DNA of 64,000 nt, taken from contig NZ_KB908456.1 of the NCBI RefSeq assembly GCF_000381965.1, positions 124,001-188,000 on the forward strand, in the 5' to 3' direction. The notes beneath the pieces were generated by a model that worked only from the letters and a program-made list of their open reading frames with translations, was not told the DNA's origin and did not search any database. Origin of the DNA: Oceanimonas smirnovii ATCC BAA-899. GTDB lineage: Bacteria > Pseudomonadota > Gammaproteobacteria > Enterobacterales > Aeromonadaceae. Shown one piece after another: positions 55,935 to 64,000 of the stretch (its first letter is position 1; each line of letters opens with the position of its first letter). Both the position numbers and the translations under genes were made by a program.

Positions 55935-56517
55935 GGCCTTGCGCCAGCTGCCAGCAGTAGAGCAGCTCGGCCATGTTGGCGGCTTCCAGCTTGGCCATGG
56001 CGGCGGCACGGTGAACCTCAACCGTGCGCACGGCCACGCACAGGCTTTCAGCAATGGCTTTGTTGGTCAGCCCCTGGGCCACCAGACTCACCACCTCATG
56101 CTCCCGGGCCGACAATCGCGCCACCCGTTGCCGGGCGTCAGCCTCGGCCCTCAGATCGGCGGCGCACTTGCTGGCCCGGGCCAATACATCTGCCAGCCGG
56201 CGGGCATCCACCGGTTTTTCCAGAAAATCCACCGCGCCCAGCTTCATGGCTTTCACCGCCTGAGGCACATCACCGTGACCGGTAAGTAAAATCACCGCCA
56301 CCGGACAACGACGACGGTTCAGCTCAGCCAGCACCTCCAGCCCGTCCATCTCCGGCATGGCCAGATCCAGCAACAACACTGCTTCCGCATTATCGTCCAG
56401 CTCTTTCAGAAAACGGGCAGGCTCGGTCCAGCCCTGGCTGTCATGGCCCATGGCCTTTAATAAAAAGCCGTTGGCGGCCAGCACCTTGGGGTCATCATCC
56501 AGCAGATATATGCGCAT
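55927..56517 (-). CDS. ttrR: Tetrathionate response regulator TtrR (FixJ/NarL type)
   Basis: 196 residues: receiver domain with phospho-acceptor Asp in LLLDLAMPEMDG and conserved Lys in FLEKPVDARR, and a LuxR-type helix-turn-helix (SAREHEVVSLVAQGLTNKAI). The start ATG shares one base with the ttrS stop (TAATG), so it is translationally coupled. With TtrS it activates ttrBCA when tetrathionate is present, as in Salmonella. Confidence 0.9.
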   Translation of the reverse strand: MRIYLLDDDPKVLAANGFLLKAMGHDSQGWTEPARFLKELDDNAEAVLLLDLAMPEMDGLEVLAELNRRRCPVAVILLTGHGDVPQAVKAMKLGAVDFLEKPVDARRLADVLARASKCAADLRAEADARQRVARLSAREHEVVSLVAQGLTNKAIAESLCVAVRTVEVHRAAAMAKLEAANMAELLYCWQLAQGRE

Positions 56518-58223
56518 TATTGCTCCTTTGGCAAAAACAGTTCGGCCCTTGTGCCCTTTCCCTGATTGGCCAGCATCAGTCTGCCGCCCAGCCGGCGGGC
56601 CAGCCGGTAACTCACCATCAGGCCAATGCCCATGCCATGAACACGACTGGCGGGCAACGTATGACCCAGCGCTTCAATCACCACGGGTGAAACACCACCG
56701 GCGTTATCCTGCACCACAAACTGCCAGCCCTCTTCTTCAGCGCTGGCCTGCAGCCGTAGCCAGCCGCCCTGTTGCCGACGTTCAAAGGCATCCAGGCTGT
56801 TACCCAGCAGGTTGGACAATATCTGCTCCACCGCCGGCTGTACGCTCAGCAGCTGTCCGGGCTCTGCGCTGATGTCAATGCGAACGCCGGCGGCACCGGC
56901 TCTGGGAGTAATACGCTCGGCCAGCTCCCGGCACAGTGCATCGGGCGCAAAGGCTTCCGGCCCGGGCAACGGCTGACTGGCCCACTGACGAAAACGCCGA
57001 ATGATATCGGCTCCGCGCTCGGTTTCTTCAACAATATGGTTAAATACCTCCCGGCTGTTTTGCTCGGCGGTCATCAGCTCCCCTGCCTGGGCGTAGGCCT
57101 GAATGGCCGACAGCGGCTGATTCAGCTCATGGGCCAGCCCCGTGGCCATTTCTCCCAGCAAGGTGGCCTGGCGGGCCCGGGCCAGCTCCTGCTCTCTGCT
57201 CTGAATAAGACGGTGCAGCCGGTCTCGCTCATCAGTGCGTTTGATCAGCAAGCGGGTTACCCGCACATGGTGCAGCGCAATCACCAGCAATATCAGCATC
57301 AGCCCCGCCAGCCATTGCCAGTAGCCCAGAAGCACATGGCGCAGCGTGTGCCAGGGCGGCTCGCTGCTTTGCCCCAGCTGCCAGCCGCGCAGCAATTGTT
57401 CTACCTCGTCCAGCCGAATGGGGGCTCCCCACAGGGCCTGCTGGTTGTGCTGCAAACTCAGCAGTGTCTGCGTTATATCACGCAGCAGCTGCTCGTCGGT
57501 CACATTCACAGCAGCAAAGCTCCAGCCCGGATACAGCGGCGTGGAGCGCGCGCAGGGCGAGCTTGCCTGTAACATCAGGACGCGAAAATCGCCAGTATTC
57601 ACTAATCCTTCTTCTGCCATTTGCTCCAGCGTGCAGGACGGTACCATGGCCGCATCCAGAGCACCATCACGCAGCAAGTATATAAGCGCATCCACGGGAT
57701 AGCCGCGAAACTGCAGGTTCAGTGCCGACAGCGCCACCCCCTGACGGCGCAGCTGCTCGGCCGCCAGCAAATAGCCGCCAAAGGCCTGCTCATGCACCGC
57801 ACCCACGCGTTGCCCGGCCAGCTGATGCACAGTGCTGATATCACTGCCAGCGCGCACCAGCAGGGCAGACGCCACGCTTTCCCGGGCCGAGCCAAAGCGC
57901 GGATCCAGATAAGACGCCAGCCAGTTCAGCCCCTGGCTGCGATTCAGCACATAATGAGCCGGGTTGGTCACCACAAAATCAAGTGCTCCTTGTATCAGCT
58001 CATCATTCAGCTGCTGCTGGGTCAGAAACACGCCGGTAAAACGGTGCGCCGGCAGAGCCCGGTTCAGACTGTCAAGCACAGGCTGCCATTCTGCGGCCGC
58101 TCTGGCTTCACCCCGGTAGGCCAGAAAGCCGATACGATAATCGTCTGCCCTGAGCGGAAAACACAGCACAAGTCCGGCCAGCAACAGACTGACTCCCTGA
58201 AAAAAATGTCTCATTCGGGCCAT
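56517..58223 (-). CDS. ttrS: Tetrathionate sensor kinase TtrS
   Basis: 568 residues. Signal/anchor at the N-terminus (VSLLLAGLVLCFPLRADD), a periplasmic PhnD-like binding domain (~25-320), a membrane span near 335 (AGLMLILLVIALHHV), and a kinase core: phospho-acceptor His in GLAHELNQPLSAIQAY, N-box LLGNSLDAF, and G-boxes DNAGGVSP, GMGIGLMV. Start at 58223 or 58214; both have a nearby AGG. Confidence 0.9.
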   Translation of the reverse strand: MARMRHFFQGVSLLLAGLVLCFPLRADDYRIGFLAYRGEARAAAEWQPVLDSLNRALPAHRFTGVFLTQQQLNDELIQGALDFVVTNPAHYVLNRSQGLNWLASYLDPRFGSARESVASALLVRAGSDISTVHQLAGQRVGAVHEQAFGGYLLAAEQLRRQGVALSALNLQFRGYPVDALIYLLRDGALDAAMVPSCTLEQMAEEGLVNTGDFRVLMLQASSPCARSTPLYPGWSFAAVNVTDEQLLRDITQTLLSLQHNQQALWGAPIRLDEVEQLLRGWQLGQSSEPPWHTLRHVLLGYWQWLAGLMLILLVIALHHVRVTRLLIKRTDERDRLHRLIQSREQELARARQATLLGEMATGLAHELNQPLSAIQAYAQAGELMTAEQNSREVFNHIVEETERGADIIRRFRQWASQPLPGPEAFAPDALCRELAERITPRAGAAGVRIDISAEPGQLLSVQPAVEQILSNLLGNSLDAFERRQQGGWLRLQASAEEEGWQFVVQDNAGGVSPVVIEALGHTLPASRVHGMGIGLMVSYRLARRLGGRLMLANQGKGTRAELFLPKEQ

Positions 58224-58248
58224 TACCTGGTTTGGTATCAAATATAAC

Positions 58249-58262
58249 TTGTCCTGGATCAA
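58249..58262. promoter_or_regulatory. Candidate FNR box in the ttrS-ttrB intergenic region
   Basis: TTGTC-CTGG-ATCAA matches the FNR consensus TTGAT-N4-ATCAA at 8 of 10 defined bases. Salmonella ttr is FNR-dependent. Position between the divergent ttrS and ttrB fits anaerobic control. Confidence 0.55.
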
Positions 58263-58273
58263 GACCATGCCGT

Positions 58274-58293
58274 TATTGTGGAAAACCACAATA
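58274..58293. promoter_or_regulatory. Perfect inverted repeat, candidate TtrR operator
   Basis: TATTGTGG-AAAA-CCACAATA, 8-bp arms, 12 bases beyond the FNR-like box and about 60 bases before ttrB. No T run follows, so it is not a terminator. FixJ/NarL-type regulators bind short inverted repeats; TtrR is the obvious candidate. Confidence 0.55.
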
Positions 58294-58352
58294 GAGCCAT
58301 TGCCCCCCTCAGCAAGACAATAGCCTTAATTCCTGATTCAAGGGAGTCTGTG

Positions 58353-59069
58353 ATGGACGCCAGCAAACGACAGTTTCTTAAACAGTTAACCGGCCTCACC
58401 GCCGGTGCCAGTCTTATTCCTGTTACTCTGGTACAGGCGGCACCGGCTGGCAATGGCAAACGCTATGGCATGGTCATTGACCTGCGCAAATGTATTGGCT
58501 GCCAGGCCTGTACCGTCAGTTGCAGTATGGAGAACCTGCCGCCGGTGGGCCAGTTTCGTACCACGGTACAGCAATACGAGGTGGAGATCGAAAACCGCGA
58601 TACTCCCACTCAGGTGATGCTGCCTAGGCTCTGCAACCACTGCGCCAATCCGCCCTGCATTCCGGTGTGCCCCACCCAGGCTACTTATCAGCGCGACGAC
58701 GGCATTGTAGTGGTAGACAACCAGCAATGCGTGGGCTGCGCCTACTGTGTGCAGGCTTGCCCCTACGACGCCCGCTTTATTAACCACGATACCCAGACCG
58801 CCGACAAATGCACCTTTTGCGTGCACCGGCTGGAAGTGGGTCTGCTGCCCGCCTGTGTGGAGTCCTGTGTGGGCGGTGCCCGGGTGATTGGTGATCTGAA
58901 CAACCCGCACAGTCAGGCCCGCCGGCTGATGGCCGGGCACGCAGACGATATCAAGGTGCTCAAGCCCGAGCAGGGCACCAGCCCGCAGGTGTATTACATC
59001 GGCCTGGGTGACGAGTTTCTGGAACGCATCGACGGTCAGCCGGGGCTCTGGTCTCCGGCTCACGCCTGA
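58353..59069 (+). CDS. ttrB: Tetrathionate reductase iron-sulfur subunit TtrB
   Basis: 238 residues. N-terminal signal MDASKRQFLKQLTGLTAGAS, a Tat-like motif with Lys-Arg in place of Arg-Arg, as in Salmonella TtrB. Four cysteine clusters for four [4Fe-4S] centres (CIGCQACTVSC; CNHCANPPC; CVGCAYCVQAC; CTFCVHR). It passes electrons from TtrC to TtrA. ATG 58353 follows AGGGAG; a GTG start at 58278 falls in the inverted repeat and is rejected. Confidence 0.94.
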   Translation: MDASKRQFLKQLTGLTAGASLIPVTLVQAAPAGNGKRYGMVIDLRKCIGCQACTVSCSMENLPPVGQFRTTVQQYEVEIENRDTPTQVMLPRLCNHCANPPCIPVCPTQATYQRDDGIVVVDNQQCVGCAYCVQACPYDARFINHDTQTADKCTFCVHRLEVGLLPACVESCVGGARVIGDLNNPHSQARRLMAGHADDIKVLKPEQGTSPQVYYIGLGDEFLERIDGQPGLWSPAHA

Positions 59070-59085
59070 CCATAAGGGGCTCACC

Positions 59086-60141
59086 ATGATTGAACTGTTA
59101 ACCACCCATGCCGAAGCGCCCTGGCTGCCCTGGGCCGTGCAGTATTTCTTTTTTATCGGTATTGCCGCCAGTGCCGCCCTGCTGCTGCCGCTGGCCATGA
59201 ACCCCCACAGCGTCTGGCACCCCTGGCGCGACCGGCTGGCACTGGTGCTGGGCATCAGTGCGCTCACAGGGCCGGTGGCGCTGCTGGCCGACTTGCACCA
59301 GCCCGCCCGTTTCTGGCACTTTTACACGCAACTGACTCCCAGCTCCTGGATGTGGCTGGGCGCGCTGATTTTGCCGGTGTTTGTCACGCTCGCACTGGTG
59401 ATCACCGCCAGCCTGCTGCGAACGCATCTTGAGTTTAAACAGGCCTGGATCAACCGCTGGCTGAACCTGCCTCTCTGGCCAAAAGGCCGGGTGCTGAGCG
59501 CACTGGCCTGGCTGTGTGCCATCTCGGCGCTGGGCATTTTGCTCTACACCGGCATGGAGATCATGGTGGTGCGCTCCCGGGCGCTGTGGCATACCGCCTG
59601 GCTGCCGGTGAACCTGCTGCTGACCGCGCTGCTGGCGCTCACCGGCCTGCTGATGCTGCTAGAGTGTCTGTTTCCGCGCGGGCAAGACGCTGCCCTGTTG
59701 CGCCGGACTCTGATCGCCGTGCTGGCCGCCCTCACTGCAACCGTATTGCTGTGGGCCCTCACCGGTCAGTGGCAAAACGGCGACTCCTGGCGTGAAGCGC
59801 AGCGGCTGTTTACCCACTTTCCGTTCTGGCGGCATCTGATGCTGCTGTCGGTGGCCGGCGGCATGGTGCTTTGGGGGCTTGCCGCCCTGCGCCTGAACCG
59901 CCCGCTGTCTGTTTTTGACCTGCTGCCCGCAAGTCTGGCCATGCTCTGTGCCTGGGGCTTTCGCTGGGTGGTGCTGATGAACGTGCAGACGGTACCCAAA
60001 TACGGGGCCGGCCTGTATCACCTCGACCCTCAGATGCTTTCTTCCGCCGGCGTGATTGTGGCCGGCACTCTGGGCCTGTGGCTGGCGCTGGCCGGCGCAG
60101 TCTGGGCCCTGCTGGATAATTCAGGAGTCCGCCATGGATAA
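59086..60141 (+). CDS. ttrC: Tetrathionate reductase membrane subunit TtrC (NrfD family)
   Basis: 351 residues with about nine membrane spans (WAVQYFFFIGIAASAALLLP; LGALILPVFVTLALVITASL; and others). NrfD/PsrC-type quinol oxidase subunit that anchors TtrAB. The conserved DLHQPARFWHF motif is present. ATG 59086 is 16 bases after ttrB; overlaps ttrA by 8 bases. Confidence 0.93.
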   Translation: MIELLTTHAEAPWLPWAVQYFFFIGIAASAALLLPLAMNPHSVWHPWRDRLALVLGISALTGPVALLADLHQPARFWHFYTQLTPSSWMWLGALILPVFVTLALVITASLLRTHLEFKQAWINRWLNLPLWPKGRVLSALAWLCAISALGILLYTGMEIMVVRSRALWHTAWLPVNLLLTALLALTGLLMLLECLFPRGQDAALLRRTLIAVLAALTATVLLWALTGQWQNGDSWREAQRLFTHFPFWRHLMLLSVAGGMVLWGLAALRLNRPLSVFDLLPASLAMLCAWGFRWVVLMNVQTVPKYGAGLYHLDPQMLSSAGVIVAGTLGLWLALAGAVWALLDNSGVRHG

Positions 60142-63100
60142 AAAACGACGCGCCCTGTTACAGGCGGGCATGATTGCCGGTGGTACCGGTGCCTTTGCCC
60201 TGGGCTACGCCACTCCGGTGAGCAAGGCGGTAAAGGGGCTGGTTAACGGCACCAGCGGTGTGCCCACCAACGACCGGATTGCCGGCAACGCCCTGGCCCC
60301 GGAATTTATGATCGACCCCGCCGGCGAGCTGGTGATGGCGGATGATCAGGTGGTGAGCCCGGTGCAGTGCTTTGGCTGCTGGACCCAATGCGGCCTGCGG
60401 GCCCGGGTCGATACCGCCAATAACCGCGTACTGCGCATTGCCGGCAACCCCTATCATCCGCTGTCCAACCCCAGACCGCCGGCTCAGGAAACGCCAGTGC
60501 GTGAGGTGTATACCGGCCTTGCCGGAGAAGCGGGCATTGAGCAGCGCTCCACCGCCTGCGCCCGGGGCGCGGCCCTGGCCGAGCAGCTGCAAAGCCCCTA
60601 CCGGGTCACCCAAATACTGAAACGGGCCGGCAAGCGCGGCGAAGGCAAATGGCAGACCATTTCCTTTGAGCAGCTGCTGCAGGAAGTCACGCAGGGCGGC
60701 GATCTCTTTGGTGAAGGCCATGTCGACGGCCTGAACGCCATTCGCGATCTCGACACGCCGGTGGATGCCGCCAATCCCGAGTTTGGCCCCAAGGCCAACC
60801 AGCTGCTGGTGACCAACGCCGGCGACGAAGGCCGGGACAGCTTTCTCAAGCGTTTTGCCTTTAACAGCTTTGGCACCCGCAACTTTGGCCACCACGGCGG
60901 CTACTGCGGCTTTGGCTATCGTGCCGGCGCCGGTGCCGTGTTTAACGATCTGAAAAAGTTCGCCCACGGCAAGCCCGACTGGGATCACACCGACTTTGTG
61001 CTGTGCATCGGCACCTCGCCGGCCCAGGCGGGCAACCCCTTTAAACGCCAGGGCCGGCAGCTGGCCGCCGCCCGCAGCGACGGCGGGCTGGACTATGTGG
61101 TGGTGGCCCCGACTCTGCCCAACAGCATCAGCCGGCTGAATGATGGCCGGGGCCGCTGGGTGCCCATCAAGCCCGCCACCGACGATGCCCTGGCACTGGC
61201 GCTGATGCGCTGGCTGATGGAAAACAACGGTATAAATATTGACTATCTGGCGCAGCCCGGTCCCGAAGCCCAGGCTAGAGCCGGTCAACCCAGCCACAGC
61301 AATGCCACCCATCTGGTGCTGCAGGCACCTCACCCACAGGCCGGTCGCTTTCTCACCGCCGCCGACCTGAACATGGGTGATGCCGAGACTTTGCTGGTTG
61401 TAAATGCCGAAAACGGTGAGCTGATGGCTCATTCCAGCGGTCGTCCTGCCACCCTCTGGGTAGACCATGAAATACAGATTAATGGCGAGCCGGTGCGGGT
61501 GAAATCGGCGCTGCAGTGCCTGAAAGAATCCGCCTTTGCCCATTCCATAGAAGACTACAGCACCCGCTGCGGCGTGCCGGTCAACATCATTGAAGGGCTG
61601 GGCCGGGAGCTGAAACGCCATGGCCCCAAGGCGGTGATTGATGCTCATGGCGGCATGATGAGCGGCAACGCCTTTTATACTGCCATGGCGGTGATGACCC
61701 TGAACACCCTGCTGGGCAATGTGAACGCCAAAGGCGGGCTGGCGCTGGGGGCCGGCGGTGTGGCGGCAGTGGAAAACGGCCCCCGCTATAACCTGGCCGA
61801 GTTTGACGGCATGGTGGCCCCCAAAGGGCTGTTTTTGTCCCGCAACCGCTTTGCCTATGAAAACAGCAGCGAATATCAGCGCAAGCTGGCCGCCGGTGAG
61901 GCCCCTTATCCGTCCAGAGCGCCCTGGTTTTCGTTTTCATCGCCCCTGCTCACCGAGCATCTGGCGGCAGCCTTTGCGGGCTACCCTTATAAGCTCAAGG
62001 CCTGGATCAGCCACATGACCAACCCGCTCTATGGCATCGGCGGCGGCCAGGCATTTTTGGGTGAAAAACTGAAAGACCCGAAAAACCTGCCGCTGTTTAT
62101 TGCCGTGGACGGTTTTATTAACGAAACAACGGCGCTGGCAGATTACATAGTGCCCGACACCCTCACCTATGAGAGCTGGGGCTTTACCAAACCCTGGAGC
62201 GGTGTACCCCAGGCCGCCACCACGGCACGCTGGCCGGTGGTAACCCCGGCCACGCCGCGTCTTACCAACGGCGACTACCTGGGGCTGGAAGCCTTTATTA
62301 TTAATCTCGGCAAAACCATGGAGCTGCCTGGCTATGGTGACAATGCCATTCGCGATCATAAGGGTGAGCTGCACGGCCTGCATACCGGTGCGGATTTTTA
62401 CCTGCGCGCCGCCGCCAACCTGGCCTTTGCCGGCACGCCGGTGCCCGATGCCAGTGCCGACGATCTGGTGCTGACCAACGCCGCCCGGTTAATGCCGCTG
62501 ATAGACAGCACACTGGCACCGGAAGAGCGGCGCAAGGTGGGCTTTGTGTTCAGCCGGGGCGGCCGTTTTGCCCCCTTTGAGTCGGGCTGGCAGGGCGAGC
62601 TGATGAACAAGCGCACCAAAGACAGTTTGTGCATCTGGAACCCCACCATCGGCACCAGCATTCATTCAATGACCGGCGAACGGCTGTCGGGCTGTGCCGC
62701 CCTGTATGAGCCGCGCTTTGCCGACGGCAGCCCCATGCGGGAACACTATTCCGAAGCCGAGTGGCCGCTACTGGTGACGTCTTACAAGTCGCACCTGATG
62801 AGTTCGTCCAGCATAGGAGCCGAGCGGCTGCGCATGATCCATCCGGAAAACCCCATCAGCATTCATCGCAAGGATGCCGAACGTGCCGGCATTGAGCATG
62901 GTCAGGCGGTGCGGGTGAGCACGCCGGGGGGCAGTGTGGAAGGCATTGCCCTGGTACGCGACGGCATTATGGAAGGGGCCATCGCCATTGAGCACGGCTA
63001 TGGCCACACCGAGCTGGGTGCCCGGGCCCATGTGATTGACGGCGAGGCCACGCCGGTTAATCCACGGCTGGGTGCCGGCGTCAACCAGAACGCCCTGGGG

Positions 63101-63202
63101 CTGATGGATCCCACCCGCAAGGACGTAGCCAACGTCTGGCTCGACTGGACCAGCGGTGCCGCCGTACGCCAGGGCCTGCCGGCGAAAATAGAAGCGATTT
63201 AA
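60134..63202 (+). CDS. ttrA: Tetrathionate reductase catalytic subunit TtrA (molybdopterin)
   Basis: 1022 residues (Salmonella 1020). Twin-arginine-type signal MDKKRRALLQAGMIAGGTG, a [4Fe-4S] binding region QCFGCWTQCG near residue 80, and GGYCGFGYRAG with the probable Mo-ligand Cys near 258. C-terminal WLDWTSGAAVRQGLPAKIEA is nearly the Salmonella TtrA ending. Reduces tetrathionate to thiosulfate in the periplasm. AGGAG precedes ATG 60134. Last gene of ttrBCA. Confidence 0.95.
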   Translation: MDKKRRALLQAGMIAGGTGAFALGYATPVSKAVKGLVNGTSGVPTNDRIAGNALAPEFMIDPAGELVMADDQVVSPVQCFGCWTQCGLRARVDTANNRVLRIAGNPYHPLSNPRPPAQETPVREVYTGLAGEAGIEQRSTACARGAALAEQLQSPYRVTQILKRAGKRGEGKWQTISFEQLLQEVTQGGDLFGEGHVDGLNAIRDLDTPVDAANPEFGPKANQLLVTNAGDEGRDSFLKRFAFNSFGTRNFGHHGGYCGFGYRAGAGAVFNDLKKFAHGKPDWDHTDFVLCIGTSPAQAGNPFKRQGRQLAAARSDGGLDYVVVAPTLPNSISRLNDGRGRWVPIKPATDDALALALMRWLMENNGINIDYLAQPGPEAQARAGQPSHSNATHLVLQAPHPQAGRFLTAADLNMGDAETLLVVNAENGELMAHSSGRPATLWVDHEIQINGEPVRVKSALQCLKESAFAHSIEDYSTRCGVPVNIIEGLGRELKRHGPKAVIDAHGGMMSGNAFYTAMAVMTLNTLLGNVNAKGGLALGAGGVAAVENGPRYNLAEFDGMVAPKGLFLSRNRFAYENSSEYQRKLAAGEAPYPSRAPWFSFSSPLLTEHLAAAFAGYPYKLKAWISHMTNPLYGIGGGQAFLGEKLKDPKNLPLFIAVDGFINETTALADYIVPDTLTYESWGFTKPWSGVPQAATTARWPVVTPATPRLTNGDYLGLEAFIINLGKTMELPGYGDNAIRDHKGELHGLHTGADFYLRAAANLAFAGTPVPDASADDLVLTNAARLMPLIDSTLAPEERRKVGFVFSRGGRFAPFESGWQGELMNKRTKDSLCIWNPTIGTSIHSMTGERLSGCAALYEPRFADGSPMREHYSEAEWPLLVTSYKSHLMSSSSIGAERLRMIHPENPISIHRKDAERAGIEHGQAVRVSTPGGSVEGIALVRDGIMEGAIAIEHGYGHTELGARAHVIDGEATPVNPRLGAGVNQNALGLMDPTRKDVANVWLDWTSGAAVRQGLPAKIEAI

Positions 63203-63213
63203 ACCCTACGGGA

Positions 63214-63322
63214 GCTGGAAGCTGGAAGCAATGCTAGGGGCAAACGGCATAACATAACGCACGGTTTGCCCCAATAAATTGGGGCCTACAGACAACACCA
63301 CCAGTCCCTATTCCCCAATCCC
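63214..63322. repeat. Composite heptamer/stem-loop intergenic element
   Basis: GCTGGAA, GCTGGAA, GCAATGC (63214-63234), about 30 bases of other sequence, a stem-loop TTTGCCCCAAT-AA-ATTGGGGCCTAC (63265-63289), then CAGTCCC, TATTCCC, CAATCCC (63302-63322) abutting the stop codon of the next gene. The stem-loop shares the ends TTTGCC and GGCCTAC with that at 55881, but the stem sequence differs. Confidence 0.75.
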
Positions 63323-63808
63323 TTAAAAAGAAGGCACCGGCAGCCAGAGCGGAGTGTGCCCGGTCTGCTCGGTAAAACGCAGTAAATCGCTGCGGCTCAA
63401 CAGCACGGTGACGGTGTTGCGCAGCGGATGGCAGTGAAAGTCGTCGCCGTCTCGCAAGTCTTCATCCAGCCACAGCTCCACCTGCTGCTGCGCATCGTTC
63501 ACCAGCGCCAGCACAGACACATGACCCGGGGCCACGCCCAGATAACGGTCCAGCCGCTCGGCCGAGGCAAACCCCAGACGCGACCAGCCCTGCTGGCGAG
63601 ACAGCGCCTTGAGATCCACCTGCTTGTCAGGCGGGGTCAGCAGAAGCGCGTGTTTACGGCCATAATTGTCCCGCAGAAACAGGTTTTTAAGCCGGGTTCC
63701 GGGCCGGTTCACCAGCAGGCGGTCGGCATCGTCACAGGTGTGCAGTGGCGGGTGTTCAATCAGCGGCGGGGTAATGTGCCAGTCCGCCAGCCGGGCCATT
63801 ATATCCAT
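63323..63808 (-). CDS. Prolyl-tRNA deacylase-like protein (YbaK/ProX family)
   Basis: 161 residues. YbaK-type fold with TRLKNLFLRDNYGRKHALLL and GHVSVLALVND, typical of ProXp/PrdX enzymes that hydrolyse mischarged Ala-tRNA(Pro) in trans. It is a short, free-standing form. The gene before it on the same strand starts 5 bases away. Confidence 0.87.
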   Translation of the reverse strand: MDIMARLADWHITPPLIEHPPLHTCDDADRLLVNRPGTRLKNLFLRDNYGRKHALLLTPPDKQVDLKALSRQQGWSRLGFASAERLDRYLGVAPGHVSVLALVNDAQQQVELWLDEDLRDGDDFHCHPLRNTVTVLLSRSDLLRFTEQTGHTPLWLPVPSF

Positions 63809-63812
63809 GCAC

Positions 63813-64000
63813 TTAACGCTCCGGGTTCACCGCCAGCACGTCGGCACGGATCACCGACTGCTCGGCAATCAGATCGGTCACTACGGCGCGGCTGGCCTTG
63901 TAGTGCGGGGTTTCCTTGTGGGCCGCCAGGGCCGCTTCGTCCTGATAGATTTCATAGAGCCAGAACAGCTCAGGATCGGCTCTGTCCTGCAGCACATCAA
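63813..64000 (-). CDS. ABM-family (antibiotic biosynthesis monooxygenase-like) protein, truncated
   Basis: Open to the right window edge; only the C-terminal ~62 residues are seen ([30 protein letters not shown]). Typical of YgiN-like putative quinol monooxygenases. The GTG at 63995 is internal because the frame and the family sequence continue past the edge. Overlap or near-contact with the prolyl-tRNA deacylase-like gene suggests one operon. Confidence 0.8.
   Translation of the reverse strand, partial: DVLQDRADPELFWLYEIYQDEAALAAHKETPHYKASRAVVTDLIAEQSVIRADVLAVNPER

Noticed and set aside
58278-58352. Upstream GTG start for ttrB
   Set aside because: It would put the start inside the inverted repeat and lacks a ribosome binding site; ATG 58353 with AGGGAG matches the Salmonella start.
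1-64000. CRISPR array, insertion sequence, rRNA operon, riboswitch
   Set aside because: No regularly spaced direct repeats with variable spacers, no transposase-like protein, no rRNA sequence and no riboswitch-like leader upstream of metK or other genes were seen.

Overview
The window is a GC-rich chromosomal segment of a gammaproteobacterium. The housekeeping content and synteny (tig-clpP-clpX-lon-hupB-ppiD; uvrY-uvrC-pgsA-tRNA-Cys-tRNA-Leu; sprT-endA-rsmE-gshB-yqgE-ruvX; gcvR-bcp) resemble E. coli and the Vibrio/Aeromonas group. Protein resemblance, GC level and the anaerobic tetrathionate locus make an Aeromonadales-type marine or brackish genus (Oceanimonas/Oceanisphaera/Zobellella-like) my best guess. 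That is inference; no taxonomic marker was searched.

Bases 1-15,300 are the late half of a contractile-tailed (P2-like) prophage or tailocin read left to right: sheath (cut by the window edge), tube, a DksA/TraR zinc-finger protein, a lysis cassette (holin, GH104 endolysin, overlapping Rz/Rz1), a tail assembly chaperone with a clear programmed -1 frameshift site, a repeat-bearing tape measure, baseplate proteins, a mosaic tail fibre and a fused hub-spike protein. Most of these genes abut or overlap by a few bases, so they are probably one transcript. The element ends in an AT-rich stretch touching the 3' end of a tRNA-Leu(UAA) gene, the likely attachment site. No capsid, integrase or repressor gene is inside the window.

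Bases 15,900-36,600 are mainly minus-strand core genes: tRNAs, pgsA, uvrC, uvrY, then ppiD, hupB, lon, clpX, clpP and tig (protein folding and quality control, with a sigma-32-type lon promoter), then oppABCDF (oligopeptide import, with a hairpin between oppA and oppB), the malic enzyme maeA and a membrane diguanylate cyclase.

Bases 36,800-55,900 carry a Spx/ArsC-like protein, dapE, an M15 peptidase and a DUF2897 protein (plus strand), polB and bamC (minus), gcvR-bcp, a two-gene YeeE/YedE sulfur transporter, a large GGDEF/EAL protein, tkt, metK and the sprT-to-ruvX cluster.

Bases 55,900-63,200 are a complete tetrathionate respiration locus: the TtrSR two-component system divergent from ttrBCA, with an FNR-like site and a perfect 8-bp-arm inverted repeat in between. 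A prolyl-tRNA deacylase-like gene and a truncated ABM-family monooxygenase close the window.

The most unusual non-coding signals are two families of dispersed intergenic elements. One is a ~96-bp sequence present in two inverted copies (43,999-44,095 and 51,685-51,780). The other is a composite made of 7-bp tandem repeats, GCTGNNA-type on one side and YANTCCC-type on the other, around a stem-loop core. It lies at gene ends, and several stop codons fall inside the repeats.
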